This document shows positions 57,131 to 64,000 of a stretch of 64,000 nucleotides of DNA, piece by piece. Numbering within the stretch: the first letter of the stretch is position 1; each line of letters opens with the position of its first letter. Source of the DNA: Emiliania huxleyi CCMP1516 (lineage: Eukaryota; Haptophyta; Isochrysidales; Noelaerhabdaceae); the NCBI RefSeq assembly GCF_000372725.1, contig NW_005200264.1, forward strand, positions 1 through 64,000, given 5' to 3'. Under the pieces are notes generated by a model. The model searched no databases, was not told where the DNA came from, and saw nothing but the letters and a program-made list of their open reading frames with translations. The translations under genes and the position numbers were made by a program.

Positions 57131-57448
57131 GGCCCTTCATACTTTATGAGAAATCGTTGGGTCGCTTCACAGCTCACGAAACGTCTCTGCACCGGTCTCT
57201 GGAGGCTAGTCTGGAGGACTCCTGCCCGTCGGGACACCCGACTATTTCTCGCGTCGGTCACCCGGGGGGCGCGTACCCGTCACGAAAAAGTTCAGCGAAA
57301 AGGAAGAGAAAAAGAAGCGAGCAGAGCTAGACTCGGAGGGACACGCACCAGGTTGCTGGATTTGGCTGCGCTCCCGGCATTGCTTTTCGTATACCATTAA
57401 CGGCAACCTGGAGAGAGAGTATATGGTTGTGTCACGCTTGTCTCGTTG
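57131..57448. other. Spacer without gene
   Basis: No recognised gene; downstream flank of the sulfotransferase gene. Confidence 0.35.
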
Positions 57449-58166
57449 TCACCGCTCGAGCCACGAGTCCAGCTCGATGAAGTCGCCCGCGTCACGCAGC
57501 CGCCGCGTTCCCGTCGTGCCGCTTGCGGGCGCGGTGTGCTCACGCAAGCAGTCCTTATCCAGGCGAAGCAGCTTGTGGATGGCATTTTTCAGGCGAGGCT
57601 CCTCCTCAAACAAGGCTAGCAGGCCTGCGCCGTGTCCGTACTGGTCGCTCGACGTCTCTTTGTGCTGCCCTGTGCTCTCATCCAGCTTGCCATACGTAGC
57701 GAGGCGTTCCGGGCAGCCGTGAAGGGCGCACATTCGGTCCCAGTCCGAGCCGATGGACTCCAGTCGCCCGATGAAATCAGGTCTGCGCCAGCTCCTCTCG
57801 CCAAAGATGTTGGCGAACATGAGCGCGACGTGTACGAAGTTCGGGTTCCAGTGGGATCCGTGAAACAGACTCAGGTCCAGAATGTCGCTCATCACCGCCT
57901 TTGCGAGGGACTTCGTGCCCTCGCCGACGAACAGGCTGCAGTCGTACCGGCACCGCCATCCGAGCTCTTGAGACTCACGAATAGGCCGCGGCCACTCACC
58001 GCGGGGTGTGGGTAGCGCGCCCTCTTGAGTAGGGGCGTTGCAGCACTGCTTGTATGTGCGCATCGTCGCTTCGCGATAGCCCGAGACAAAGTGCGAGAAA
58101 GGATCTCGCACGAAGGAGAATTCAAAAGCCTTGTCCACGTTGACGCTGAGCCCCTTGCTCAGGGGC
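57449..58166 (-). CDS. Carbohydrate sulfotransferase-like (Sulfotransfer_2 type), 5' part not seen
   Basis: The exon opens after a CTCTAG acceptor and reads PLSKGLSVNVDKAFEFSFVR DPFSHFVSGYREA. The R-D-P-F-x-x-x-x-S-x-Y-R segment is the 3'-phosphate-binding motif for PAPS in Golgi carbohydrate sulfotransferases. It continues over 'ILDLSLFHGSHWNPNFVHVA', 'FIGRLESIGSDWDRMC' (R-x-E-x-x-x-x-D-x) and ends FIELDSWLER-stop. The 5'-phosphosulfate-binding motif and the membrane anchor would be in upstream exons that I could not find; the upstream flank is an inverted repeat with hairpin and tandem copies. The gene is therefore incomplete at its 5' end. Confidence 0.6.
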
Positions 58167-58268
58167 CTAGAGAACACAACCCCCCCCCTCCCTTTTCTCC
58201 CAGTACACGTACTTTTAGCTTACAAACTGGGAGAAAAGGGAGGGGGGGGTTGTGTTCTCTAGGCCCCT
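58161..58268. repeat. Large inverted repeat with 23-nt loop
   Basis: Left arm 58161-58203 and right arm 58227-58268 are reverse complements (AGGGGCCTAGAGAACACAAC ... CCTTTTCTCCCAG), about 42 bp per arm with at most a one-base slip in the C/G run. The loop contains ACTTTTAGCTTAC. The left arm spans the acceptor of the sulfotransferase exon. Confidence 0.85.
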
Positions 58269-58612
58269 AAGCCCTACGCGCGGCGTGAGAGCTTCGAAGC
58301 GAGCTTTGCACGGCGATCGAGGATGCGGATCTCTCTCTCTCTCTTGTACGTACTTTTAGCTTACTGGGAGAAAAGGGAGAGGGGGTTGTGTTCTCTAGGC
58401 CCCTAAGGGCCCTCTACGCGCGGCGTGAGAGCTCGGAAGCGAGCTTTGCACGGCGCTCTTTTGTACTTTTAGCTTACTGGGAGAAAAGGGAGAGGCAGGC
58501 GCGATTTCTAGGCCCTTGGGGGCCCTACCACTCAGCGCAGTCGGAGAAGCCGGTGAACGAATCTTCGGAGAGGATGGGGCTCTTTTGTACTTTTAGCTTA
58601 CTGGGAGAATCT
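58208..58612 (+). repeat. Four spaced copies of a TTTTAGCTTACTGGGAGAAA module
   Basis: Copies begin at about 58211, 58353, 58467 and 58591. The first three are followed by GGGAGG-rich sequence and TCTAGGCCCCTAAG-like sequence; GCGCGGCGTGAGAGCT-CGAAGCGAGC is shared by the first two. Confidence 0.8.
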
Positions 58613-59464
58613 ATGTATGTAGGAAGTGGAACCAGAAGATTTGGGGGGGGGGGGGGGTACGAGTTGGCGGGACGAGTTGGAGCGCGAGGGCGGCGAATTG
58701 GCACAGAGCTCAGAGCCGACCAGTCGATTGCCGTGGTACTGCGTTCGCTGCCGCTGGCTGCTGCCTGCCGCCGGCTGCCGCTGGCTGCCGGGCGCCCGCC
58801 GCAAATGGAAGACGAGGACTACGTGGTGGCGGCGGCCGCGGGGGCCTCGGCGATACCAAACTCCAAAAGGGGGCAGGATGACCGATTCGTCGCTGACCCC
58901 ACTGGCTGGAGTGACGGGCTAGCCAAACCATTGAAGACGCCGTGTCGATGAGCTTCTAACTCGATCGCGTTCTCGAGATACAGCTTGAGATGTGCGAGTT
59001 GGAGTGGCCTCACGGAGTCGGCGCCGCCGCTCGGCGCTCTTCTGCTGGTTTGGCGATCCAGCGCTGCTCGTCCAGACAGAGGCTGCCTCCACTCCTGAGT
59101 TGCTCAGGCCTGGTCAAGGCCATCCACCGGCATGCTCTGGGAGCGCGGATGCACACCAGCTCGCGCTGCTGGACCCACGGTGGCTGCCTTCGGCCACCGG
59201 CAGCGCCGGTGCGACGACATGCTGGCGGCGGTCTTCCGCAAACTACTGTCAGGCAAGTGCACGACGAGATCTGACCATGGGCGCTCGCATGTGTGCTCAG
59301 GGCACCACAGGGCTGCTGCGTGACGCGTGGCTCGGCTCCGCGAGCGCTTGTGAATTTTCTGTGATTTTTTGTACTAATATAGCACTTGCAGGAGTTCACG
59401 TACACACACAAAAAAAGGAGCGCTGACCTCCCGCCTTTCACATCTCTCTGTCGTGCGAGGGAGC
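58613..59464. other. Region without a recognised gene
   Basis: A G homopolymer (about 58643-58657) and GC-rich sequence. A short plus-strand frame at 58805-58951 (MEDEDYVVAAAAGASAIPNS) has no recognisable relative. Confidence 0.3.
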
Positions 59465-59705
59465 TGGGTTGTAAATTCTCTGTTTGGTCCGCGACGCCGC
59501 CAAACAGCCGGCCCGTCTCCTCGAGGTCAGCCGACCAGCCGACCCACTTGGCCTCGAGCGCGCCGTTGACGCGGGAGAGTCCCGCTACGACCGGCAGTAG
59601 CTCAGAAAGACGTGCCCATATCTCGCGCTGATCGTCCTCGGCTGCCGGCGGGGAGCGAGTGCCCTCCTCCTCCTCAAGCCCACGCCAGTCGGCCTCTACG
59701 CCCAT
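59465..59705 (-). CDS. Hypothetical protein, first exon
   Basis: From the ATG at 59705 the frame reads MGVEADWRGLEEEEGTRS, then 'IWARLSELLPVVAGLSRVNG' and 'ALEAKWVGWSADLEETGRLF', an acidic start followed by an amphipathic helix-rich segment with regular composition. It looks coding, but no family is recognised and the continuation beyond about 59465 is unclear. Confidence 0.35.
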
Positions 59706-59758
59706 GGCGCGGTAGGCCCTACCTTGGGGATCCCCTAGGTTGAGGGCGCCTGCGCCAC

Positions 59759-59834
59759 GTGTATTCTTTTTTTGCTTGGAGACCTACCCTACCTACCCCG
59801 GGATGCTGTCCGCCCAAGCAAAAAAAGAATACAC
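59759..59834. repeat. Hairpin with 21-bp perfect arms
   Basis: GTGTATTCTTTTTTTGCTTG G at 59759-59779 is perfectly inverted at 59814-59834, enclosing 34 bases. A 76-bp hairpin of this shape could be a very small MITE; flanks show no clear duplication. Confidence 0.8.
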
Positions 59835-59994
59835 CTGCCAAAACCGGACCAAACCTGGTATGGCTAATGGGGTCCCCCACCCAGGCCGAGCCCTGTTTAG
59901 ACCCAGTTTATCGTAAACAGGACTAATCTGGTTCGTGATAAACCGTGTCTAAACTCGTGGCTAAACATGGTCTAAACTGGTTCGCTTGGAACCC

Positions 59995-60420
59995 TCATTT
60001 TACGAGAGTTTCCAGCAACCCAGAGGGAAACCAGAGGGTCCCCAGCACTTTGAGTTTCCGGAAGTTTCCAGGAAACCAGAGGGTGTTTGGTGCTCCATTC
60101 CTGCTCCATTCTGGCAACTCTCGAGTTTCCCTAAGTCTGAGAGCTGGTTTGGGGCAAAATCTGAGGCGAAACCGAGGAAACCGGCAAACCACGCGGGTAT
60201 TTTCCAGGTATACCCGGGGTTTTCCAGGTATACCCGCAAAATACCCCGGTATTTGCCGATTTGGCTGATTTGGGGCCCAAACCAGCCTCAGACTCGGCTC
60301 AGAGCCCGGGAAATTGATGATTGATTTCCACGGAGTTTCCCAAGGAAATTTCTAGGGAAACTAGCAGGAAACACGGAAAGGAAACCAGGCAGGGTGCGAG
60401 CGAGAGGAAACCCTCGTTAA
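59995..60420 (-). repeat. Repeat R-C (MITE-related), reversed copy
   Basis: CAGAGGGTCCCCAGCACTTT, TGGTGCTCCATTC, AGTCTGAGAGCTGGTTTGGG and GGTGCGAGCGAGAGGAAACC follow, reversed, the order in 32309-32760. The 13-bp ends of the intact copy are not recognisable. Confidence 0.75.
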
Positions 60421-60944
60421 AACCCCTAAACGGCTGTGGTTCCCATATGGGAACTTCGCCAATTCTGTGAAAGAGAAAGCTGATGCGGCTAGAAAGAGGC
60501 GGGCACAGTTAACGCCCCCCGGTTAAAATCCCTGTGTGGTGGCGGCGTGCCGTCCTCCCATCCCTCCCTTGGGTTGTCCGTTTTCTTTCTTTCTTTCTTT
60601 ACGCCCCCCGGTTGAGCAAGGTGGACAGTTTTTTTTCGTTCCGGGCCCTCCTTCCTTAGTGTTTGTCCGCTTTTATTTTTCGTCGCACAGGACGCGGCAG
60701 AGACAGGCACAAACGCACAGTGTACAGACACGGGCACCTTCCTCTGATGCTGGCGATTTTAAATAAAGAAGACCCAATTCCAAATCCAAATACTGATGTA
60801 CATGTCAAATCGCAACGTAGAGTAGTCACGTAGAGGGTGCGCAGCGTCCCTAATCTAAAATCTGAGGATTCAGGATTGAGGCATCGCTTCAGTGGGGCCA
60901 AAGTGAGTTTATGGATGTGTGAGAACGGTACGGGACGCGAGGAG
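60421..60944. other. Spacer without gene
   Basis: CTTTCTTTCTTTC run near 60585 and no recognisable coding sequence. Confidence 0.35.
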
Positions 60945-61236
60945 TCACGCGGACCGACTCGTCGGTGACTCTGCTGCACGCCGTTTCAGAATTTTTCTCA
61001 GCGTGAGCGAGACGTGGAAGAGTGCCACCGTCGGGTAGGACGGGTCGGCCCGGAGTATCAGAGTAGCCGTCGTGGTCGCGGCGAGCAGCACCGGCCACTC
61101 CGGCGCCGCGTCGGCAACATGGGAGCATGTCCACCGCCACTTCGCGGTCGCAGCGCTGTTTGTCGCCCAAAACGCCGCTGATCCCTCTGGCGGGCCAAAG
61201 ATCGCCTCGCATGTCGATTTTGACTCGACGGGGGCA
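60945..61236 (-). CDS. Hypothetical membrane-protein exon
   Basis: A minus-strand frame ending at 60945 reads CEAIFGPPEGSAAFWATNSA, 'EWPVLLAATTTATLILRADP', 'SYPTVALFHVSLTLRKILKR' and stops. Hydrophobic stretches suggest one or two membrane segments with a basic C-terminal tail. No family is recognised. The 5' border coincides with the hairpin at 61222-61270. Confidence 0.3.
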
Positions 61237-61270
61237 TGGAGGCATCACGTCTCCATGCCCCCGTCGAGTC
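61222..61270. repeat. Hairpin with 20-bp perfect arms and 9-nt loop
   Basis: GACTCGACGGGGGCATGGAG, loop GCATCACGT, then the exact reverse complement. Confidence 0.9.
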
Positions 61271-61658
61271 GGAGCCAGTCTGCGGCGACCACAGCGCTCA
61301 CCGCAGGGATAGGCGAGCTTTTCAGAGTCAAGCGATTGCGCGAAATCCCACACTGGTGGATTTTGGGGCGCTGCGCACCCCCTACTTAGTCAGTACAAAC
61401 ATGCATGTGGCATAGGAGAAGGAAGAAGGGGGGGGGGGGGGGAAGAAAACGGACACCATTCTAGGGGTCTAGGAACGGCTCTGGTTTTTATTTATTATTT
61501 TAACAGTGTCTCAAGAAAATGAAGTAAGACTTGCTTGGAGGTTTCACATCACCTTTCACCCGTACCCGTGCTGCTCTGGGCCGATCACCATCATTATCAA
61601 TATGGCCCCTAGATGAGGGACATTTAAGCTATGCCTCATCAGGAGTGCTCCAAGTGCC
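61271..61658. other. Spacer without gene
   Basis: Contains a G run at 61428-61441 and an AT-rich patch near 61485. GGAGTGCTCCAAGTGCC lies at 61641, directly at the end of the YVH1-like gene. Confidence 0.35.
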
Positions 61659-63106
61659 TTAGGAGTTTCGCGCAACGGGAGCGGCGATGCTCTCGTCTAC
61701 TTTGCTCTTGACCACCTGTATGGCGGGCGCGATCCACGCGCCGCAAGAGCACTGCATGCCCGCCCAATGGTAGCCACCCAGCCTGGCCGAGCACCTGGCG
61801 GTTGTGCATTGCAGGGGCGAATGTAAACGTGGAACGTGTGTGAGGCGGGGTAGAGAAGGAGGAGCAAAAATTCAGAGCGGCGCGCAACGCAAGTGGCAAG
61901 AGCGGTGAGTGACGCACCTCGGGCAGCAGATCTTGCCCTCAATCTCCGTGAGGGTGGAGGTGGCATCGGGATTCAAAAAGTGCGAGGTGCAGCCGCGGGC
62001 ATCGGGCGCCGCGTCGCGCTTGCCGTACCTAGCGAGTTCAACAAAGCCGGGATTAGAACATTGGATGGCGGCATGGGTGGCTGGCACCTGGCGAACCGAA
62101 ACGCGGCCTGACCCCTGCCCACCTCGTGCGTCTCGAGCATCGCAGCGGAAAAAACCGGCGTTCGGCATTTCCGGCAGCGATACCACACGTCGCGCCGAGG
62201 CGCGCCCAGGGCGCCGTCGCTGCCGTCGCCGCCCTTGCCGCTGCCGTCGACGCCGTTGCCCTCGACGCCACCATCCTCACCAGCCTCGCCAGCAGCAACC
62301 TGTGCCGCCGCCGCACCGACAAAGTCCGTCACCAGCGCCGCTGTGTTGTGCCGCCGCGGCGGGTAGACCCGCGGCGGCTCCTCGGCGGTCTCTGGCAGGG
62401 GATGCACAGGCTGCTCCTCTTCCGCCTCATTCCCATTCGCACCGTCGCCACTGCCGTTCGACTCTCCCGGGGCATCCGCTGCGGCTGCACCGCTAGCGCT
62501 AGCGGTCGTAGAGTCGCTCCTCGACGCCACTGGCGGGACCAACCAGCTCGCCGCCGCGTCACCGCCGCGCCCCTCACCCTGGCGCCCATCGCTTCTCCAC
62601 GCTTTCGCCAGCTCCGCCGCCTCGGTGGCCTGAGCGGAGGACATCCGGCAGCCGGGGAAAAGCGCGCGGCAGAGCGAGAAGGCCTTGGCGACGGGCTGCT
62701 TCGCGCTCGCCGTGGCGGTTGCCGCGGTGTACGTGACCGCCAGCCAGACTGCAGGCGAAGCCGCCACGCAGACGGGCCCGCTCACGAGTACACATCCAGA
62801 GGAAAACCCGGCGTCGATCCAGTCGCACGACTCGCGCAGGAGCGCAGGCGCAGCGCCGCTCTCGAGAGCTTTTCCCGCATGTCTCACGAGGCACACCTCG
62901 GCACCTAGGCGCGAAGCTGCAGCCACGGCCGCATCCAAGGCGGACTGGAACGGATCGTCGGACTCTGCGGTGGGATCTGGGATCGCGATGAGGATGCGGC
63001 GAACGCCCAGCGCCTCCAAGAGCGAGCAGTCGGCCGAGACGGCCTCGAGATCGCCCAGGAAGAGGTCCGGCGCGAGCCGCTTGGGCACGTGGGATCGATC
63101 GCTCAT
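61659..63106 (-). CDS. YVH1/DUSP12-like protein with a dead phosphatase domain and intact zinc-binding region
   Basis: Three exons: about 62123-63106, about 61918-62030 and 61659-61792. The start MSDRSHVPKRLAPDLFLGDL and 'ALGVRRILIAIPDP' follow the dual-specificity phosphatase fold, but where active members have HC-x-x-G-x-x-R this protein reads GCVLVSGPVCVAASPAVWLA: cysteine, the preceding histidine and the arginine are gone. 'QPVAKAFSLCRALFPGCRMS' matches the following helices. The C terminus keeps the family zinc region: VWYRCRKCRTPVFSAAMLET, GCTSHFLNPD, GKICCPR and 'LGGYHWAGMQCSCGAWIAPA' IQVVKSKVDES. In yeast the zinc domain of Yvh1 acts in 60S ribosome assembly without phosphatase activity, so a ribosome-biogenesis role is the best inference. 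Start chosen at the Met following repeat R-F; the frame also continues into the repeat. Confidence 0.8.
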
Positions 63107-63125
63107 GTCAACGCGAAAAAAGATT

Positions 63126-63190
63126 CCCGACTGCTCGACACTGGGCACGGGACTGGCGCGCACTGGCACTAACACAGCGGGAAAAAATTT
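63126..63190 (+). repeat. Dispersed repeat R-F upstream of the YVH1-like gene
   Basis: CGACACTGGGCACGGGACTG then GCGCGCACTGGCACTAACAC, within about 20 bp of the start codon. Confidence 0.85.
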
Positions 63191-63324
63191 CACGCACAGG
63201 TGTTAATATTCGGCTCGCCGCAGGAGGCGAAACCGAAGCCGAAACGCGGGCGGGGTGGTACGACGGTGCGCGATGGGACTTCTGGAGCCTCCCGCTGTTT
63301 TACGCTCTCTTCAGAAGTCCTTCA

Positions 63325-63470
63325 GCAGCATCAGGGTCGCAGGGTCGAATCGTGTCAAGCCTCTCGCCCGGCCGGCCGCGTGCAGACGTCGGCCTGTGTA
63401 TCGCGCGCCTTGCCTGTGTCTGCTGTCTGGAGTGATCTGCGTTCTGTCGGCGGTCAGGCTTCACCACATG
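63325..63470 (+). repeat. Dispersed repeat R-D, partial copy 3
   Basis: GGTCGCAGGGTCGAATCGTG and CAAGCCTCTCGCCCGGCCGG match about 3210-3245; CTGTCGGCGGTCAG matches about 3283-3296. TATCGCGCGCCTTGC inside it is also found at 63907-63921. Confidence 0.8.
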
Positions 63471-64000
63471 CTAGGCCTAGGGGGTGGGTGGGGCGTGAGC
63501 AGAAGTGCGCCCCCCCTCCCTGGAAGCGATGTGCGCCTGCTCTGAGATCAGCTGGCCGAGAGGTGAGCGCCTCTGCAAGCGTGAAGCCCCAGTGCCGGAC
63601 CCCACATGGAGGCCGACAGCCTGGGAGGCATTTCAATCCCAAAGATTTGGAAATTTACCCCCGTCGAATAACCGTTTTCTTTCTTATTAGTGTCGGTAGA
63701 AGAAGCCCTGTCGTGCGAGGAGCTTTGTCGGAAAATTCTTTCTTATTTGTGCCAGCGCGCGCCAGTCCGCACCCGTGCTGTGAGAGAGCTGTATTCGTCA
63801 AATTCTTTCATTCATGCGTGGCATGATGACAGCGGCGAGAGAGCAACATACCTTCCCCGCCCGGCACACACAGGCACAGACAGACAGGCATCGCGCGGAC
63901 CGGTGTGTATCGCGCGCCTTGCGATGGGGGGCAGAAAAACAAGGCCCCGGGGGGGGGGATTTCTACAGAAAAACTTTTTGTGCCGCCCACGTTTGGTGAG
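63471..64000. other. Right edge: repeats and no recognised gene
   Basis: Contains a reversed, degraded R-F pair (about 63705-63805: GTCGTGCGAGGAGCTTTGTC, GTGCCAGCGCGCGCCAGTCC) and a G run at 63949-63958. No protein recognised. Confidence 0.4.

Noticed and set aside
60889-61353. A 154-codon minus-strand frame over the hairpin region
   Set aside because: It crosses the inverted repeat and has no sensible composition; the overlapping frame ending at 60945 looks more protein-like.
23700-61660. Recurring GAGCACTTG / CTCCAAGTGCTCC words (23700, 41682, 43755, 50190, 50345, 50762, 61641) as a regulatory code
   Set aside because: They mostly sit at repeat edges and could be simply part of those repeats; no consistent relation to genes.

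Overview
The window is nuclear DNA of a GC-rich unicellular eukaryote, most likely a marine alga; a haptophyte would fit but the sequence does not prove it. Genes lie on both strands with no operon logic. Most are split by short introns, several of them apparently GC-AG. The products are typical of an alga: bestrophin, membrane-anchored calpain, secreted sulfatases, sulfotransferases, AP2 domains, a vWA/alpha-kinase and a bacterial-type HrpB helicase. Promoters, start contexts and polyadenylation sites could not be called reliably. No rRNA, tRNA or CRISPR array was recognised.

Layout. 0-8 kb: a SHPRH/RAD5-like SNF2 helicase running off the left edge, a secreted acidic protein and a protein kinase with DFD in place of DFG. 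8-12 kb: an orphan phytanoyl-CoA-dioxygenase exon and a six-exon sulfite oxidase. 12.1-14.6 kb: an apparently complete DNA transposon (long terminal inverted repeats, 6-bp target duplication, 719-residue protein with a DGC-SQYK motif). 14.9-19.6 kb: an alpha/beta hydrolase, an FAD monooxygenase, a collapsed monooxygenase relative and a small hydrolase-like gene. 20.3-28.3 kb: a proline-rich protein with ECTF-P motifs, a ubiquilin UBA fragment, a calpain-like protease and a serine-less cholinesterase-like membrane protein. 28.5-34.6 kb: a Nup96-like fragment, a frameshifted three-AP2 gene, a sulfotransferase-like/GT25-like fusion and two mobile elements with inverted ends. 34.9-40.4 kb: one gene joining ankyrin repeats, a vWA domain, an alpha-kinase, coiled coil and KH. 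40.4-46 kb: HECT and HSD17B10 fragments, a PTGR2-like reductase and a bestrophin. 47-58.2 kb: two sulfatases, a membrane-anchored methyltransferase, intronless HrpB, a glycosyltransferase fragment and a sulfotransferase. 61.6-63.1 kb: a YVH1/DUSP12-like protein without its catalytic cysteine and arginine.

The spaces between genes are filled by at least six dispersed repeat families (named R-A to R-F here), each present two or more times in both orientations, plus hairpins and minisatellites. Two features recur. First, introns of unrelated genes carry the same CCGAGAT-type minisatellite or an ACATGT-rich sequence, and several are bounded by short direct repeats around AG|GY, as expected if introns arrive as insertions. 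Second, many gene remnants keep the C-terminal end and stop codon but lack the 5' part. Several products concern sulfur or sulfated glycans (sulfite oxidase, two sulfatases, two sulfotransferase-like proteins), a thematic enrichment and not a demonstrated pathway cluster.
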